NCBI RefSeq assembly: GCF_900142235.1
Contig: NZ_FRAE01000008.1
Coordinates: 1 to 64,000, forward strand
From: Tepidibacter formicigenes DSM 15518
GTDB taxonomy: Bacteria; Bacillota; Clostridia; Peptostreptococcales; Peptostreptococcaceae
DNA length: 64,000 bases
Direction: 5' to 3'
Shown: positions 43,777-52,347 of the stretch, piece by piece
How positions within the stretch are numbered: the stretch's first letter is position 1
Layout: every line of letters starts with the position of its first letter
Notes under the pieces: generated by a model
What the model saw: only the letters and a program-made list of their open reading frames with translations
What the model was told of the DNA's origin: nothing
Databases searched by the model: none
Program-made: the position numbers and the translations under genes

Positions 43777-43901
43777 GTAGACTTTTTTAAAATTTCATGG
43801 CGCCAACGAATTCTAATGAATTCCGTTGCTTAAAACTCATAACGGAATTTATATTTATCCACAATTTAAATAGGAATATAATTTCCTATTCGTTATAAAA
43901 A
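43777..43901 (-). repeat. Dispersed intergenic structured element, copy D
   Basis: 125 bases, one mismatch with copy C: 43817 is T where C has C, in the hairpin loop. Same strand relation, the same two competing hairpins, and TTATCCACA at 43855-43863. It lies in the divergent pepD/mutS2 gap (43595-43986), oriented toward pepD. Confidence 0.88.
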
Positions 43902-43986
43902 TAGTTAATACAGTATTTTTAATATAATTATGAAGAAAAATATAATAGGATAAAGTACATATTATGAAGTTTTTAAGGAGGTAGTA

Positions 43987-46359
43987 ATGAAAGAAAAATC
44001 GTTAAGAGTATTAGAATACTTTAAAATAATAGAAATGTTAAAAGAAAAAGTATCATCATCACTAGGAGCTAGATATGTAGAAAAGTTAACTCCTTCTACA
44101 GATTATGAAGAAGTTGTTCAAATGCAAAAAGAAACTAGTGAAGCACAATCTATAATTATAAAGAGAGGTTCAATTCCTCTAGGCGGAATACACGATATAG
44201 AATTTTTAGCTAAAAAAACTAAAATAGGATCACCACTTGATGCTGGACAACTTTTAATGGTTGCTGATACCTTAAGAGGAGGAAGGCTATTAAAAAATAG
44301 TATAAATAATTCTGAGGAAGAATCATATCCTATAATTCAGTCTTTAGCATCATCATTATTTACATTTAAAGATATAGAAGATAATATATATAATGCTATA
44401 GTTAGTGAAGTTGAAATTTCAGATAATGCAAGTCCAGAGCTTAGAAGTATAAGAAGAAGAATAGTTCAAAAAAACCAGTCTATAAGATCGAAGCTTAATT
44501 CTATTATATCTTCTACAACTTATCAAAAGTTTTTACAAGATGCAATAATAACAATGAGAGGAGATCGATTCGTAGTACCTGTAAAGCAGGAGTACAAATC
44601 AAATGTTCCTGGGATTGTTCATGATCAATCATCATCTGGAGCAACTCTTTTTATAGAGCCAATGGCAATAGTTAATATGAATAATGAATTAAGAGAATTA
44701 AAACTTAAAGAAAGAGAAGAAATAGAGAAAATATTAAAAGAGCTTTCTGAAATGATTGGAGAAGTTGCTGATGAAATAATATCTAATATTGAAATACTTG
44801 GAAAACTAGACTTTATATTTGCAAAAGGAAAATTATCTATTTCTATGAAGGCAATAGAGCCTAACCTTAATAATGAAAAATATTTAAATATAAAAAATGG
44901 AAGACATCCACTGTTAGATCCACAAAGCGTAGTTCCAACTAATATATGGATTGGAAAAGATTTTAATACTTTAGTTATAACAGGTCCTAATACTGGAGGT
45001 AAAACTGTAACACTAAAAACTGTAGGTTTATTTTGTTTAATGACTCAAAGTGGACTTCATATACCGGCTGATTTTGGAACAATTATGTGTGTATATGATA
45101 ATGTATTTTCTGATATAGGAGATGAGCAAAGTATTGAGCAGAGTTTATCTACTTTTTCTTCTCATATGACTAATATTGTAGATATATTAAGTGAAGTTAC
45201 AGAGAATTCTTTAGTCTTATTTGACGAGCTTGGTGCTGGAACTGATCCTGTTGAAGGAGCAGCCCTTGCCATGGCAATACTTGATGATTTATATAACTTA
45301 GGAGCATTAACTATAGCTACAACTCACTATAGTGAGCTTAAACACTATGCTCTTACTAAAAAAGGAGTAGAAAATGCATCGGTAGAGTTTAATATAGAAA
45401 CCTTAAGTCCAACATATAACCTTTTAATAGGAGTTCCAGGAAAATCAAATGCTTTTGAAATATCTAAAAGACTTGGACTTAATGATTATATAATAGGTAA
45501 AGCAAAAGAATTTATAAACAGTGAAAATATTGAATTTGAAGATCTTCTTCAAAGTATAGAAAAAAATAGATTAAAAACAATTGAAGAAAAAGAAGAAGCT
45601 AAAAGACTTAAAGAAGAAGCTAGAAAATTAAAAGAAGAATATGAACAAAAGGTAGAAAAGGTTGCTCTTCGAAGAGAAAAAATAGTAGAAGAAGCAAAAA
45701 GAGAAGCATCTAAAATACTGAGAAATTCTAAGGAAGAAGCAGATAGATTAATAAAAGAAATTAGAAAGCTAGAAAAAGAAGGATTCAGCTCGGAGAAAAA
45801 TAAAAAAATAGAGAATATGAGAAGAGAAATAAGTAAATCCATGGGAAGTCTTCAGGGCAGCGTAAAAAATATTATAATACCAAAAGTAGCTAAAAAACAA
45901 GTTAAAGACTTAAAACCTGGAGATGAAGTTAAAGTAGTGAGTCTTAATCAGCAGGGAAGCGTGTTATCTGTTGATAATGATAAAAAAGAAGCACAAGTTC
46001 AAATTGGAATTATGAAAATGAATTTACCTTTTGCTTCCCTTGAAAAAATTAAATCTAGCAAAAAAGATGTTTTAAAAACTGGTGCAGGGAAAATACTAAA
46101 GAAAAAGGCAAGAAATATAAAACAAGAGATTGATTTAAGAGGGATGAATTTAGAAGAAGCCATGGTGGAAGTTGATAAGTATCTAGATGATGCATATCTT
46201 TCAGGAATACCTAAAGCTACAATTATACATGGGATAGGAACAGGAGTATTAAAAGCAGGAATAAAAGAAATGCTTAAAAAACATAAACATATTAAAAGCT
46301 ACAGAGATGGTATATATGGAGAAGGAGGAGCTGGAGTTACTATAGTAGAATTTAAGTAG
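43987..46359 (+). CDS. mutS2: MutS2 endonuclease/ATPase
   Basis: 790 residues: MutS core and clamp, ATPase with Walker A TGPNTGGKT (about 331-339), FDELGAGTDPVEGAALA and STFSSHMTN. A Lys/Glu-rich coiled region follows, then KOW-like segment (LKPGDEVKVVSLNQQGSV) and C-terminal Smr domain (IDLRGMNLEEA, IIHGIGTGVLK). MutS2 acts against recombination intermediates and, in Firmicutes, splits collided ribosomes. AAGGAGG precedes ATG 43987. First of a three-gene run. Confidence 0.96.
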   Translation: MKEKSLRVLEYFKIIEMLKEKVSSSLGARYVEKLTPSTDYEEVVQMQKETSEAQSIIIKRGSIPLGGIHDIEFLAKKTKIGSPLDAGQLLMVADTLRGGRLLKNSINNSEEESYPIIQSLASSLFTFKDIEDNIYNAIVSEVEISDNASPELRSIRRRIVQKNQSIRSKLNSIISSTTYQKFLQDAIITMRGDRFVVPVKQEYKSNVPGIVHDQSSSGATLFIEPMAIVNMNNELRELKLKEREEIEKILKELSEMIGEVADEIISNIEILGKLDFIFAKGKLSISMKAIEPNLNNEKYLNIKNGRHPLLDPQSVVPTNIWIGKDFNTLVITGPNTGGKTVTLKTVGLFCLMTQSGLHIPADFGTIMCVYDNVFSDIGDEQSIEQSLSTFSSHMTNIVDILSEVTENSLVLFDELGAGTDPVEGAALAMAILDDLYNLGALTIATTHYSELKHYALTKKGVENASVEFNIETLSPTYNLLIGVPGKSNAFEISKRLGLNDYIIGKAKEFINSENIEFEDLLQSIEKNRLKTIEEKEEAKRLKEEARKLKEEYEQKVEKVALRREKIVEEAKREASKILRNSKEEADRLIKEIRKLEKEGFSSEKNKKIENMRREISKSMGSLQGSVKNIIIPKVAKKQVKDLKPGDEVKVVSLNQQGSVLSVDNDKKEAQVQIGIMKMNLPFASLEKIKSSKKDVLKTGAGKILKKKARNIKQEIDLRGMNLEEAMVEVDKYLDDAYLSGIPKATIIHGIGTGVLKAGIKEMLKKHKHIKSYRDGIYGEGGAGVTIVEFK

Positions 46360-46370
46360 GAGTGATTAAA

Positions 46371-46814
46371 TTGATTTTAGTATCAGCTTGTTTGCTAGGA
46401 ATTAACTGCAAATATAATGGGGAAAATAATGAAAATAAAGAATTAATTAATTATTTAAAGGATAAAGAATTTGTACCAGTATGTCCAGAACAGTTAGGAG
46501 GGCTTTCGACTCCTAGAATACCAGCAGAAATTGTTGGTGGAGACGGAGTGGATGTATTAAATAAGAAAGCTAAAGTTATAAATAAAAATGGAGAAGATGT
46601 AACAGAGGAGTTTTTAAAAGGAGCATATGAAACGTTAAAAATTGTTAAAATGTTTAATTGCAAAGAGGCCATATTAAAACTAAGAAGTCCTTCTTGTGGA
46701 ACAAATCAAGTATATAATGGAACATTTACAGGTGAGTTAAAAGATGGGCTAGGGGTTACAGCGGCGCTTTTCAAAAAAGAAGGTATAAATTTAAAATCAG
46801 AAGAAGAATTTTAA
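46371..46814 (+). CDS. DUF523 family protein
   Basis: 147 residues with VSACLLGINCKYNG, CPEQLGGLSTPRIPAE and LRSPSCG, the Cys-containing blocks of DUF523. Function unknown; conserved Cys suggest metal or Fe-S binding. TTG 46371 is preferred to GTG 46362 since TAGGAG (46357-46362) is spaced 8 bases from it. Only 11 bases after mutS2. Confidence 0.85.
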   Translation: MILVSACLLGINCKYNGENNENKELINYLKDKEFVPVCPEQLGGLSTPRIPAEIVGGDGVDVLNKKAKVINKNGEDVTEEFLKGAYETLKIVKMFNCKEAILKLRSPSCGTNQVYNGTFTGELKDGLGVTAALFKKEGINLKSEEEF

Positions 46815-46833
46815 CATAAAAGGGGAGGAAATT

Positions 46834-47865
46834 ATGGATATAAAGGAATTAAAAAAATTAGCTAGAGAAAGAATGAAAGGTTATTGTAGAGTTTGTAAAG
46901 AATGTAATGGAATAGCATGTGCTGGTGAAGTTCCTGGAATGGGAGGAAAAGGAACTGGAGAGTCTTTTAAAAGAAATTATGAAGCTTTAAAAAATGTAAA
47001 ATTAGCATTAAAAACTATACATGATGCTAAAGACCCTGATATGAGTACTGAAATATTTGGACAAAAATTAGATTTACCTCTTATTACAGCTCCTGTTACG
47101 GGAAGTTCAATAAATATGGGAGGATTTTTAACAGAAGCAGAGTATAGTGATGATGTAGTGCTTGGAAGCATTGAAGCAGGAACTTTTGCAATGACAGGAG
47201 ATAGTGGAAATCCTCAGTTTTACATAGATGGACTAAATTCTATAACAAAAGCAAATGGTATAGGAATTCCTATAATAAAGCCTAGAGAAAATTCTAAAAT
47301 AATAGAAAACATAAGAAAAGCAGAAGAAGTAGGAGTAATTGGTGTAGGAGTTGACATAGATGGAGCAGGTCTTATAACCATGGCACTTCATGGTCAACCA
47401 GTAGGACCTAAAACTGTTGAAGAATTAAAAGAACTTACATCATCAACAAAACTTCCTTTTATATTAAAAGGTATAATGAGTGTTGAAGAAGCAGAGCTTG
47501 CGGTAGAAGTTGGTGCTAGTGCAATTGTTGTTTCAAATCATGGTGGTAGAGTACTTGATTATACACTAGGAGCTGCAGAAGTTCTTCCTAAAATAGCAAA
47601 AGCAGTAAAAGGAAAAATAACAATACTTGCAGATGGTAATGTAAGAAATGGCGTTGATATATTAAAATACATAGCACTTGGAGCTGATGCAGTTTTAGCG
47701 GCTAGACCTATAATTTGGGGAGCTTATGGAGGAAGAAAAGAAGGAGTAAAATTGGTTATAGAAAACTTTAAAAATGAGCTTAAGCAAGCAATGATATTAA
47801 CAGGATGTAAAGATATAAAATCTATAGATAAAAGCAAAATTATTAATTTAAATGAACAAATTTAG
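46834..47865 (+). CDS. FMN-dependent alpha-hydroxy-acid oxidizing protein
   Basis: 343-residue TIM-barrel flavoprotein. The late LPFILKGIMSVEEA (substrate Lys), VSNHGGRVLDYTLGAAEVLP (catalytic His-Gly-Gly-Arg) and DGNVRNGVDILKYIALGADAVL are the lactate/glycolate oxidase family blocks. The Cys-rich N-terminus CRVCKECNGIACAG is typical of the clostridial subgroup and suggests an Fe-S cluster or zinc. In an anaerobe it is more likely a dehydrogenase or isomerase-like enzyme than an oxidase. AGGGGAGG precedes ATG 46834. Confidence 0.88.
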   Translation: MDIKELKKLARERMKGYCRVCKECNGIACAGEVPGMGGKGTGESFKRNYEALKNVKLALKTIHDAKDPDMSTEIFGQKLDLPLITAPVTGSSINMGGFLTEAEYSDDVVLGSIEAGTFAMTGDSGNPQFYIDGLNSITKANGIGIPIIKPRENSKIIENIRKAEEVGVIGVGVDIDGAGLITMALHGQPVGPKTVEELKELTSSTKLPFILKGIMSVEEAELAVEVGASAIVVSNHGGRVLDYTLGAAEVLPKIAKAVKGKITILADGNVRNGVDILKYIALGADAVLAARPIIWGAYGGRKEGVKLVIENFKNELKQAMILTGCKDIKSIDKSKIINLNEQI

Positions 47866-47868
47866 TTG

Positions 47869-47897
47869 AAAATACTTGATTTTGTATTTTATTTTTT
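47869..47897 (+). terminator. Terminator after FMN oxidoreductase gene
   Basis: 7-bp stem AAAATAC/GTATTTT (47869-47875/47884-47890), then ATTTTTT. It overlaps the argS promoter. Confidence 0.65.
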
Positions 47898-47904
47898 ATA
47901 TCAT
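47876..47904 (+). promoter_or_regulatory. Promoter for T-box/argS
   Basis: TTGATT (47876-47881), 17 bases, TATCAT (47899-47904). Moderate match. Confidence 0.5.
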
Positions 47905-47939
47905 TATTATGAGTATATGTAAATATTGCAAAATCCTAT

Positions 47940-48172
47940 GAAGGGAAGAGTAGATATAATGATTGTTTCAGCGAGCTAGAGGTTGGTGAGAGTCTAGTAT
48001 CATAGTTATATTGAAGCGCATCCTAGAGGTGATTTTCTGAATAATAAGTAGGAAAATACGGTTTGTTTACGTTAAAAACATACGAGTGGATATGATTTTC
48101 GTATCAATAAGAGTGGTAACACGGGATTTAACTCTCGTCTCTTGAATAATATTGGGAGATGAGAGTTTTTTG
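47940..48172 (+). ncRNA. T-box riboswitch (arginine) controlling argS
   Basis: T-box core AGAGTGGTAACACGGG at 48110-48125. Specifier segment TTGAAGCGCATCC gives Arg codon CGC at 48017-48019. Terminator stem 48130-48141/48156-48167 followed by T-run to 48171. CGC is notable because the coding sequences here use AGA almost exclusively. 5' limit approximate. Confidence 0.93.
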
Positions 48173-48241
48173 TATTATTTGAATTTTTTTTAAAAATAAG
48201 AGAAAATATATATAACATACAAAATATAGGAGGAATTTAAT

Positions 48242-49942
48242 ATGAAGGATTTTAAATTAGAAGTAGCAAATACTATTGCTTCTCAAGTTTCAGATTTAAG
48301 TCTAGATGAGATTAAAGCATTAATAGAAATACCACCTAATAAAGATATGGGAGATTATGCTTTTCCATGCTTTAAACTAGCTAAAGTTTTTAGAAAAGCT
48401 CCAAATCTTATAGCACAGGAACTTTGTGAAAAAATAGAAAAAACAGATTATATACAGAAAATAGAAGTAGCAGGAGCATACATAAACTTTTTTGTAGATA
48501 AATCTTCTTTAGCTAAATCAGTTATAAATGAAGTTTTAGATAAAAAAGATGATTATGGAAAAACTAATGTAGGAGAAGGAAAGAAAGTTATAGTAGAATT
48601 TTCATCTCCAAATATAGCTAAGCCTTTTCACATAGGTCATATTAGAAGTACAGTAATAGGAAATGCACTTTATAAAGTATATGATGCTTTAGGATTTGAT
48701 ACTATAAGAATTAATCACTTAGGAGATTATGGAACTCAATTTGGTAAGCTTATAGTTGCATTTAAAAGATGGGGAGATGAAGAAGAAGTTAAAAAAGCTC
48801 CTATAAAAACTTTGTTAAAATATTATGTTAAATTCCATGAAGAAGCAGAAAAAGATTCATCTATTGATGATGAAGCAAGAATGTGGTTTAAAAAGCTTGA
48901 AGATGGAGAAGAAGAAGCAACTAAGCTATGGCAGTGGTTTAGAGATGTAAGTTTAGAAGAATTTAATAGAGTTTATAATATGTTAGGAGTAGAATTTGAT
49001 TCATATGCAGGAGAGAGCTTCTATTCGGATAAAATGCCAAGAGTTATAGATATAATGAATGAAAAAGGTATTTTAAAAGAATCTAAAGGAGCTAAAATAG
49101 TAGATCTTGAAGAATATAATATGCCTCCAGCTCTTATTACAAAGAGTGATGGATCAACTCTGTATTTAACAAGAGATATAGCTGCTGCTATATATAGAAA
49201 AGAGACTTATGATTTTTATAAAAATATATATGTAGTTGGATCTCAACAAATTCTTCACTTTAATCAATGGATGAAGGTAGTAGAGCTTATGGGATTTGAC
49301 TGGGCTAAAGATTGTGTTCATGTACCTTTTGGAATGGTAAGTCTTGAAGAAGGAACTATGTCTACTAGAAAAGGAAGAGTAGTATTTTTAGAAGATGTTT
49401 TAAATAAAGCTATAGAAAAAACTAAAGAAATAATACAAGAGAAAAATCCAAATCTTCCAAATATAGATGAAGTAGCAAAACAAATAGGAGTAGGAGCTGT
49501 AGTATTCCAAGAGTTATCAAATAATAGAATAAAAGACTATGCTTTCTCATGGGATAGAACATTAAACTTTGATGGAGAAACAGGACCATATGTTCAATAC
49601 ACTCATACAAGAGCTTGTTCTGTTCTTAGAAAAGCAAATGAAGAAGTATCTAAAGATGTAGATTTTTCTGTTTTAACTAATGATGACAGTGTTAATGTTA
49701 TAAAAGAAATAGGAAATTTCCCTAAAGTAGTAAAGGATGTAATTAAAAATAATGAACCTCACATAATAGCTAGATATGTTGTTGACTTAGCACAAGCATT
49801 TAATAAATTCTATCATGATAATGCTATATTAGTTGATGATGAGAAGATAAGAAAAGCAAGACTTGCACTTGTTCAGGCAACAAAGCAAACTATAAAGAAT
49901 GCATTATCATTACTAGGGGTAGAAGCACCAGAAAGAATGTAG
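48242..49942 (+). CDS. argS: Arginine--tRNA ligase
   Basis: 566 residues, class I. N-terminal Add1 domain, HIGH motif in PNIAKPFHIGHIRS, KMSKS replaced by the ArgRS variant TMSTRKG, and C-terminal DALR domain ending LSLLGVEAPERM. Unlike most class I enzymes it needs bound tRNA-Arg for amino-acid activation. TAGGAGG lies before ATG 48242. Controlled by the T-box upstream. Confidence 0.97.
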   Translation: MKDFKLEVANTIASQVSDLSLDEIKALIEIPPNKDMGDYAFPCFKLAKVFRKAPNLIAQELCEKIEKTDYIQKIEVAGAYINFFVDKSSLAKSVINEVLDKKDDYGKTNVGEGKKVIVEFSSPNIAKPFHIGHIRSTVIGNALYKVYDALGFDTIRINHLGDYGTQFGKLIVAFKRWGDEEEVKKAPIKTLLKYYVKFHEEAEKDSSIDDEARMWFKKLEDGEEEATKLWQWFRDVSLEEFNRVYNMLGVEFDSYAGESFYSDKMPRVIDIMNEKGILKESKGAKIVDLEEYNMPPALITKSDGSTLYLTRDIAAAIYRKETYDFYKNIYVVGSQQILHFNQWMKVVELMGFDWAKDCVHVPFGMVSLEEGTMSTRKGRVVFLEDVLNKAIEKTKEIIQEKNPNLPNIDEVAKQIGVGAVVFQELSNNRIKDYAFSWDRTLNFDGETGPYVQYTHTRACSVLRKANEEVSKDVDFSVLTNDDSVNVIKEIGNFPKVVKDVIKNNEPHIIARYVVDLAQAFNKFYHDNAILVDDEKIRKARLALVQATKQTIKNALSLLGVEAPERM

Positions 49943-49960
49943 TTTGTCGAAAAATAAACC

Positions 49961-49990
49961 TTTACATCTAAAAATAGAATATTATATAAT
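49961..49990 (+). promoter_or_regulatory. Promoter of attenuator RNA
   Basis: TTTACA (49961-49966), 18 bases, TATAAT (49985-49990). Start point expected near 49997, just before the structured RNA. Confidence 0.7.
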
Positions 49991-49996
49991 AGGGGT

Positions 49997-50084
49997 ATAG
50001 AATAAACAGAAATTTGTAGCATGTTGGCTTAAGTCTGTGCTACTACCCCCCCTATGATAGCAGCTTAGAGCTGCTATTTTTTTT
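49997..50084 (+). ncRNA. Orphan riboswitch/attenuator candidate
   Basis: An ~88-nt leader bounded by a promoter and an intrinsic terminator (50057-50064/50070-50077, TTAGA loop, eight T to 50084). Stem GTAGCA (50016-50021)/TGCTAC (50038-50043). TGCTA (50038-50042) can instead pair with TAGCA (50058-50062) of the terminator, i.e. an antiterminator. ACAGA (50006-50010)/TCTGT (50034-50038) could add an H-type pseudoknot directly adjoining the GTAGC/GCTAC stem. A C7 tract (50046-50052) follows. I do not recognise a known riboswitch class. An independent small RNA is the alternative. Confidence 0.65.
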
Positions 50085-50109
50085 CAAAATATTTATAGGA
50101 GTTGTAGTT

Positions 50110-51042
50110 ATGGAAGATAAAATAAAAAATTCCTTTATATATTCTTTTTTATGCAAGGATAAATACTTAAAAGATTTAATAATATTAAATTTAAAATCCT
50201 TAATAGATAATAAAAATGAAAGAAAAATTACTATAGATTACAACAGATTAAGAGATGAGCTTATTTTTTATAAATACTATGGGGTTAAATATAACAATTC
50301 ATCATATAATATTAACTTTATACTTCCAATAATACTTTCAAATACTAATTTAAATAAATCAGAGAATGAAATAATTAAAAATATTTTTTATTATTGTAAA
50401 GTTAATAAAGAAGATGTTAAAAAATATGAATATATTTTAGTAGGTATAGCTTATAACTACTTAGTTCATAAACTTATAAAAAATTCTAATATAGAATTTG
50501 AATATTTATTAGAAAATATAAAAAATCATATAATAGAGTTTAGTTTTGAAGAGAGAATGGAGAAAAAAGATATTATAAGATTTGAAAGATTAAGAATAAG
50601 CTTTATTCAAAAAATAGATAGAATTAGTGATGAAAATTTGGAAGAAGTGAATGAAGAATCTATAATAGATGGATTCTTAAGAGTAATATATCAAGTATAT
50701 ATAAAAGATTATGAAGAACAAAGTGAGGAACTTAAAAGTATTAAAAATTCAATACTCGGTATTTTAGATTTTAAGATTGATAATATTGATATAGAAAATA
50801 TAGATTTTATAAAATCTCTTTCGAATTATTTATTAAAACTCAGAAAATATGAGATAAATAAAAAATTATATAATGAAAGTACTCATCCTAAGGAATTAAT
50901 TAATTTAAATGTAGGAGATGTAGTTTATAATCCTATACTTAATAATATAAAGGTTATAGATAAAAAAATAGAAGGAGATATACTTTATATAAAAGTGCAA
51001 TCAAAATCAGGAGATTATATATTTAGATTTAAAAGGGCATAA
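50110..51042 (+). CDS. Hypothetical protein under attenuator control
   Basis: 310 residues, soluble, very rich in Ile, Asn, Lys and Tyr; no signal peptide, membrane segment or Cys cluster seen. The last ~40 residues (INLNVGDVVYNPILNNIKV, IEGDILYIKVQSKSGDY) look like a small beta-barrel, possibly nucleic-acid or small-molecule binding. I do not recognise a family. TAGGAG at 50096-50101 precedes ATG 50110, 12 bases after the terminator T-run of the leader. Stop codon lies in the loop of its own terminator. Confidence 0.8.
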   Translation: MEDKIKNSFIYSFLCKDKYLKDLIILNLKSLIDNKNERKITIDYNRLRDELIFYKYYGVKYNNSSYNINFILPIILSNTNLNKSENEIIKNIFYYCKVNKEDVKKYEYILVGIAYNYLVHKLIKNSNIEFEYLLENIKNHIIEFSFEERMEKKDIIRFERLRISFIQKIDRISDENLEEVNEESIIDGFLRVIYQVYIKDYEEQSEELKSIKNSILGILDFKIDNIDIENIDFIKSLSNYLLKLRKYEINKKLYNESTHPKELINLNVGDVVYNPILNNIKVIDKKIEGDILYIKVQSKSGDYIFRFKRA

Positions 51043-51054
51043 AGCCCTTTTTTT
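51031..51054 (+). terminator. Intrinsic terminator after 50110 gene
   Basis: Stem 51031-51038/51044-51051, ATAAA loop, T-run to 51054. Confidence 0.9.
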
Positions 51055-51182
51055 CATGGGTAAATTTATATGTTCAGTTCTTAATCCTTAATCTATGATA
51101 TTTTTTATCGCTAAAGTTAAATCGCTGTTTTTTTATTTTAAATATTATAGGACAAAATACTCATGTTTTCATGAAAAATATT

Positions 51183-51215
51183 TAGAACCCAAATTCGTAT
51201 TGAATTTAGGTTCTA
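51183..51215 (-). terminator. Terminator of small gene at 51218
   Basis: 14-bp stem 51183-51196/51202-51215 with one wobble on the minus transcript, then a U-rich tail. The 51055-51182 stretch holds nothing I can assign. Confidence 0.75.
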
Positions 51216-51217
51216 TT

Positions 51218-51412
51218 TTACTTTTCAAGATATTTCAGAAAATCTTCCTCATTTGTATCAGCTAAAAAACAAAGTTCTTTTATCATGTTGTTTCTTAAAT
51301 TTATAAATTCGTCTATTTTAGTATTTTCAAACGTATATTCTAAAGATTTAATTATTAAAAGTAAATCTCTTTTTGAAATTTGATCTATAGATATTTTATC
51401 GAATTGGTCCAT
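51218..51412 (-). CDS. Small hypothetical protein (64 aa)
   Basis: 64 acidic, helical residues starting MDQFDKISIDQ and ending NEEDFLKYLEK; two helices with LRNNMIKELC between. AAAGGAG spaced 6 bases before the ATG at 51412 and a dedicated terminator show a real gene. Size and two-helix shape recall Spo0E-like phosphatase-type small proteins, but the SxxLD motif is absent, so I leave it unassigned. Confidence 0.75.
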   Translation of the reverse strand: MDQFDKISIDQISKRDLLLIIKSLEYTFENTKIDEFINLRNNMIKELCFLADTNEEDFLKYLEK

Positions 51413-51540
51413 GGCAATCTCCTTTCAAATATTCCTTTGTCTATAGAAAGTATAATAAGTAATAATATTACTTTTCTATAAAATAATCTAAAAACCTTCA
51501 AAAAAAGAAAAAAAAATCAAATCCTTTTAAAGTTTCAACA

Positions 51541-51590
51541 AAAAAATCCTATATTATTCTTTTGATGTTGTAATAAAGAATAGTATAGGA
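51541..51590 (-). terminator. Terminator of PLC-like gene
   Basis: 16-bp stem 51547-51562/51575-51590 with one wobble, then six U on the minus transcript (A-run 51541-51546). Confidence 0.88.
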
Positions 51591-51599
51591 CTTAGCTTT

Positions 51600-52184
51600 T
51601 TAAACTGTAACTTTTTCTAGAGAAGTTACTATAGAATTTTCTACAATTAATATTCCTATTGCACAGGATATATTTATTGATCCTGTTATATCATTTTCAA
51701 ATCCCATTTTATTATTTTTATAAATATCATGAAGTTCCTCTATGAAATTCTTAATATTATTTTTATCTATGTTTTCTAAATAAGGAATTTTTATTTTATC
51801 TAGACCTTTAAAATTAGTAAAGTGTTCATGTAAAGTTTTTTCATATTTTAAATGTTCAATAAGCTTATCATGATAATAATGTCTATCATGATGAGGAAGA
51901 CAAAAAAAATCAGATAAGAAGTGGCTGATAACGCCTAGTTTAGTAGAAAATTTATTTATAGATATTGGATTTTCTTTAAGTCCGTCATTAATTAAATTCA
52001 AAATTTCATCTAAAACAAAATCAAAGCTTTGATTTTTATAGTGTTTTTTTATAGCAAGTCTTGGTGCAATGTCAGGTTTCATAGCTCCGTATATTAGAAA
52101 GTTTTCATTTAAATTTACATTTAAAGAGTTTTTTATATTATAGTGCATGTGATTTGCTATTATTTTATGGGTTTGCATTAACAA
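51600..52184 (-). CDS. Zinc-dependent phospholipase C-like protein
   Basis: 194 residues without signal peptide. THKIIANHM, GAMKPDIAP, VISHFLSDFFCLPHHDRHYY and LHEHF supply the His/Asp pattern of the bacterial zinc-PLC/S1-P1 fold. Cytosolic members in clostridia are of unknown function, and the lack of a signal peptide argues against a secreted toxin-type phospholipase. TTG 52184 (GAAGG 8 bases upstream) or ATG 52178 may be the start. Terminator on the minus strand follows. Confidence 0.78.
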   Translation of the reverse strand: MLMQTHKIIANHMHYNIKNSLNVNLNENFLIYGAMKPDIAPRLAIKKHYKNQSFDFVLDEILNLINDGLKENPISINKFSTKLGVISHFLSDFFCLPHHDRHYYHDKLIEHLKYEKTLHEHFTNFKGLDKIKIPYLENIDKNNIKNFIEELHDIYKNNKMGFENDITGSINISCAIGILIVENSIVTSLEKVTV

Positions 52185-52347
52185 GATATCTACCTTCTTT
52201 CAGAAATAGATTACATAATATATTTTAGAATAAATGATAATAAATTTCAACTGTAAATATATAACATAACCTAAAATTAACAAATGGATATTTTTTTTCT
52301 TTTATGGTAATATATAATGATGTATTATTACGAAAGGGCTGATTATA

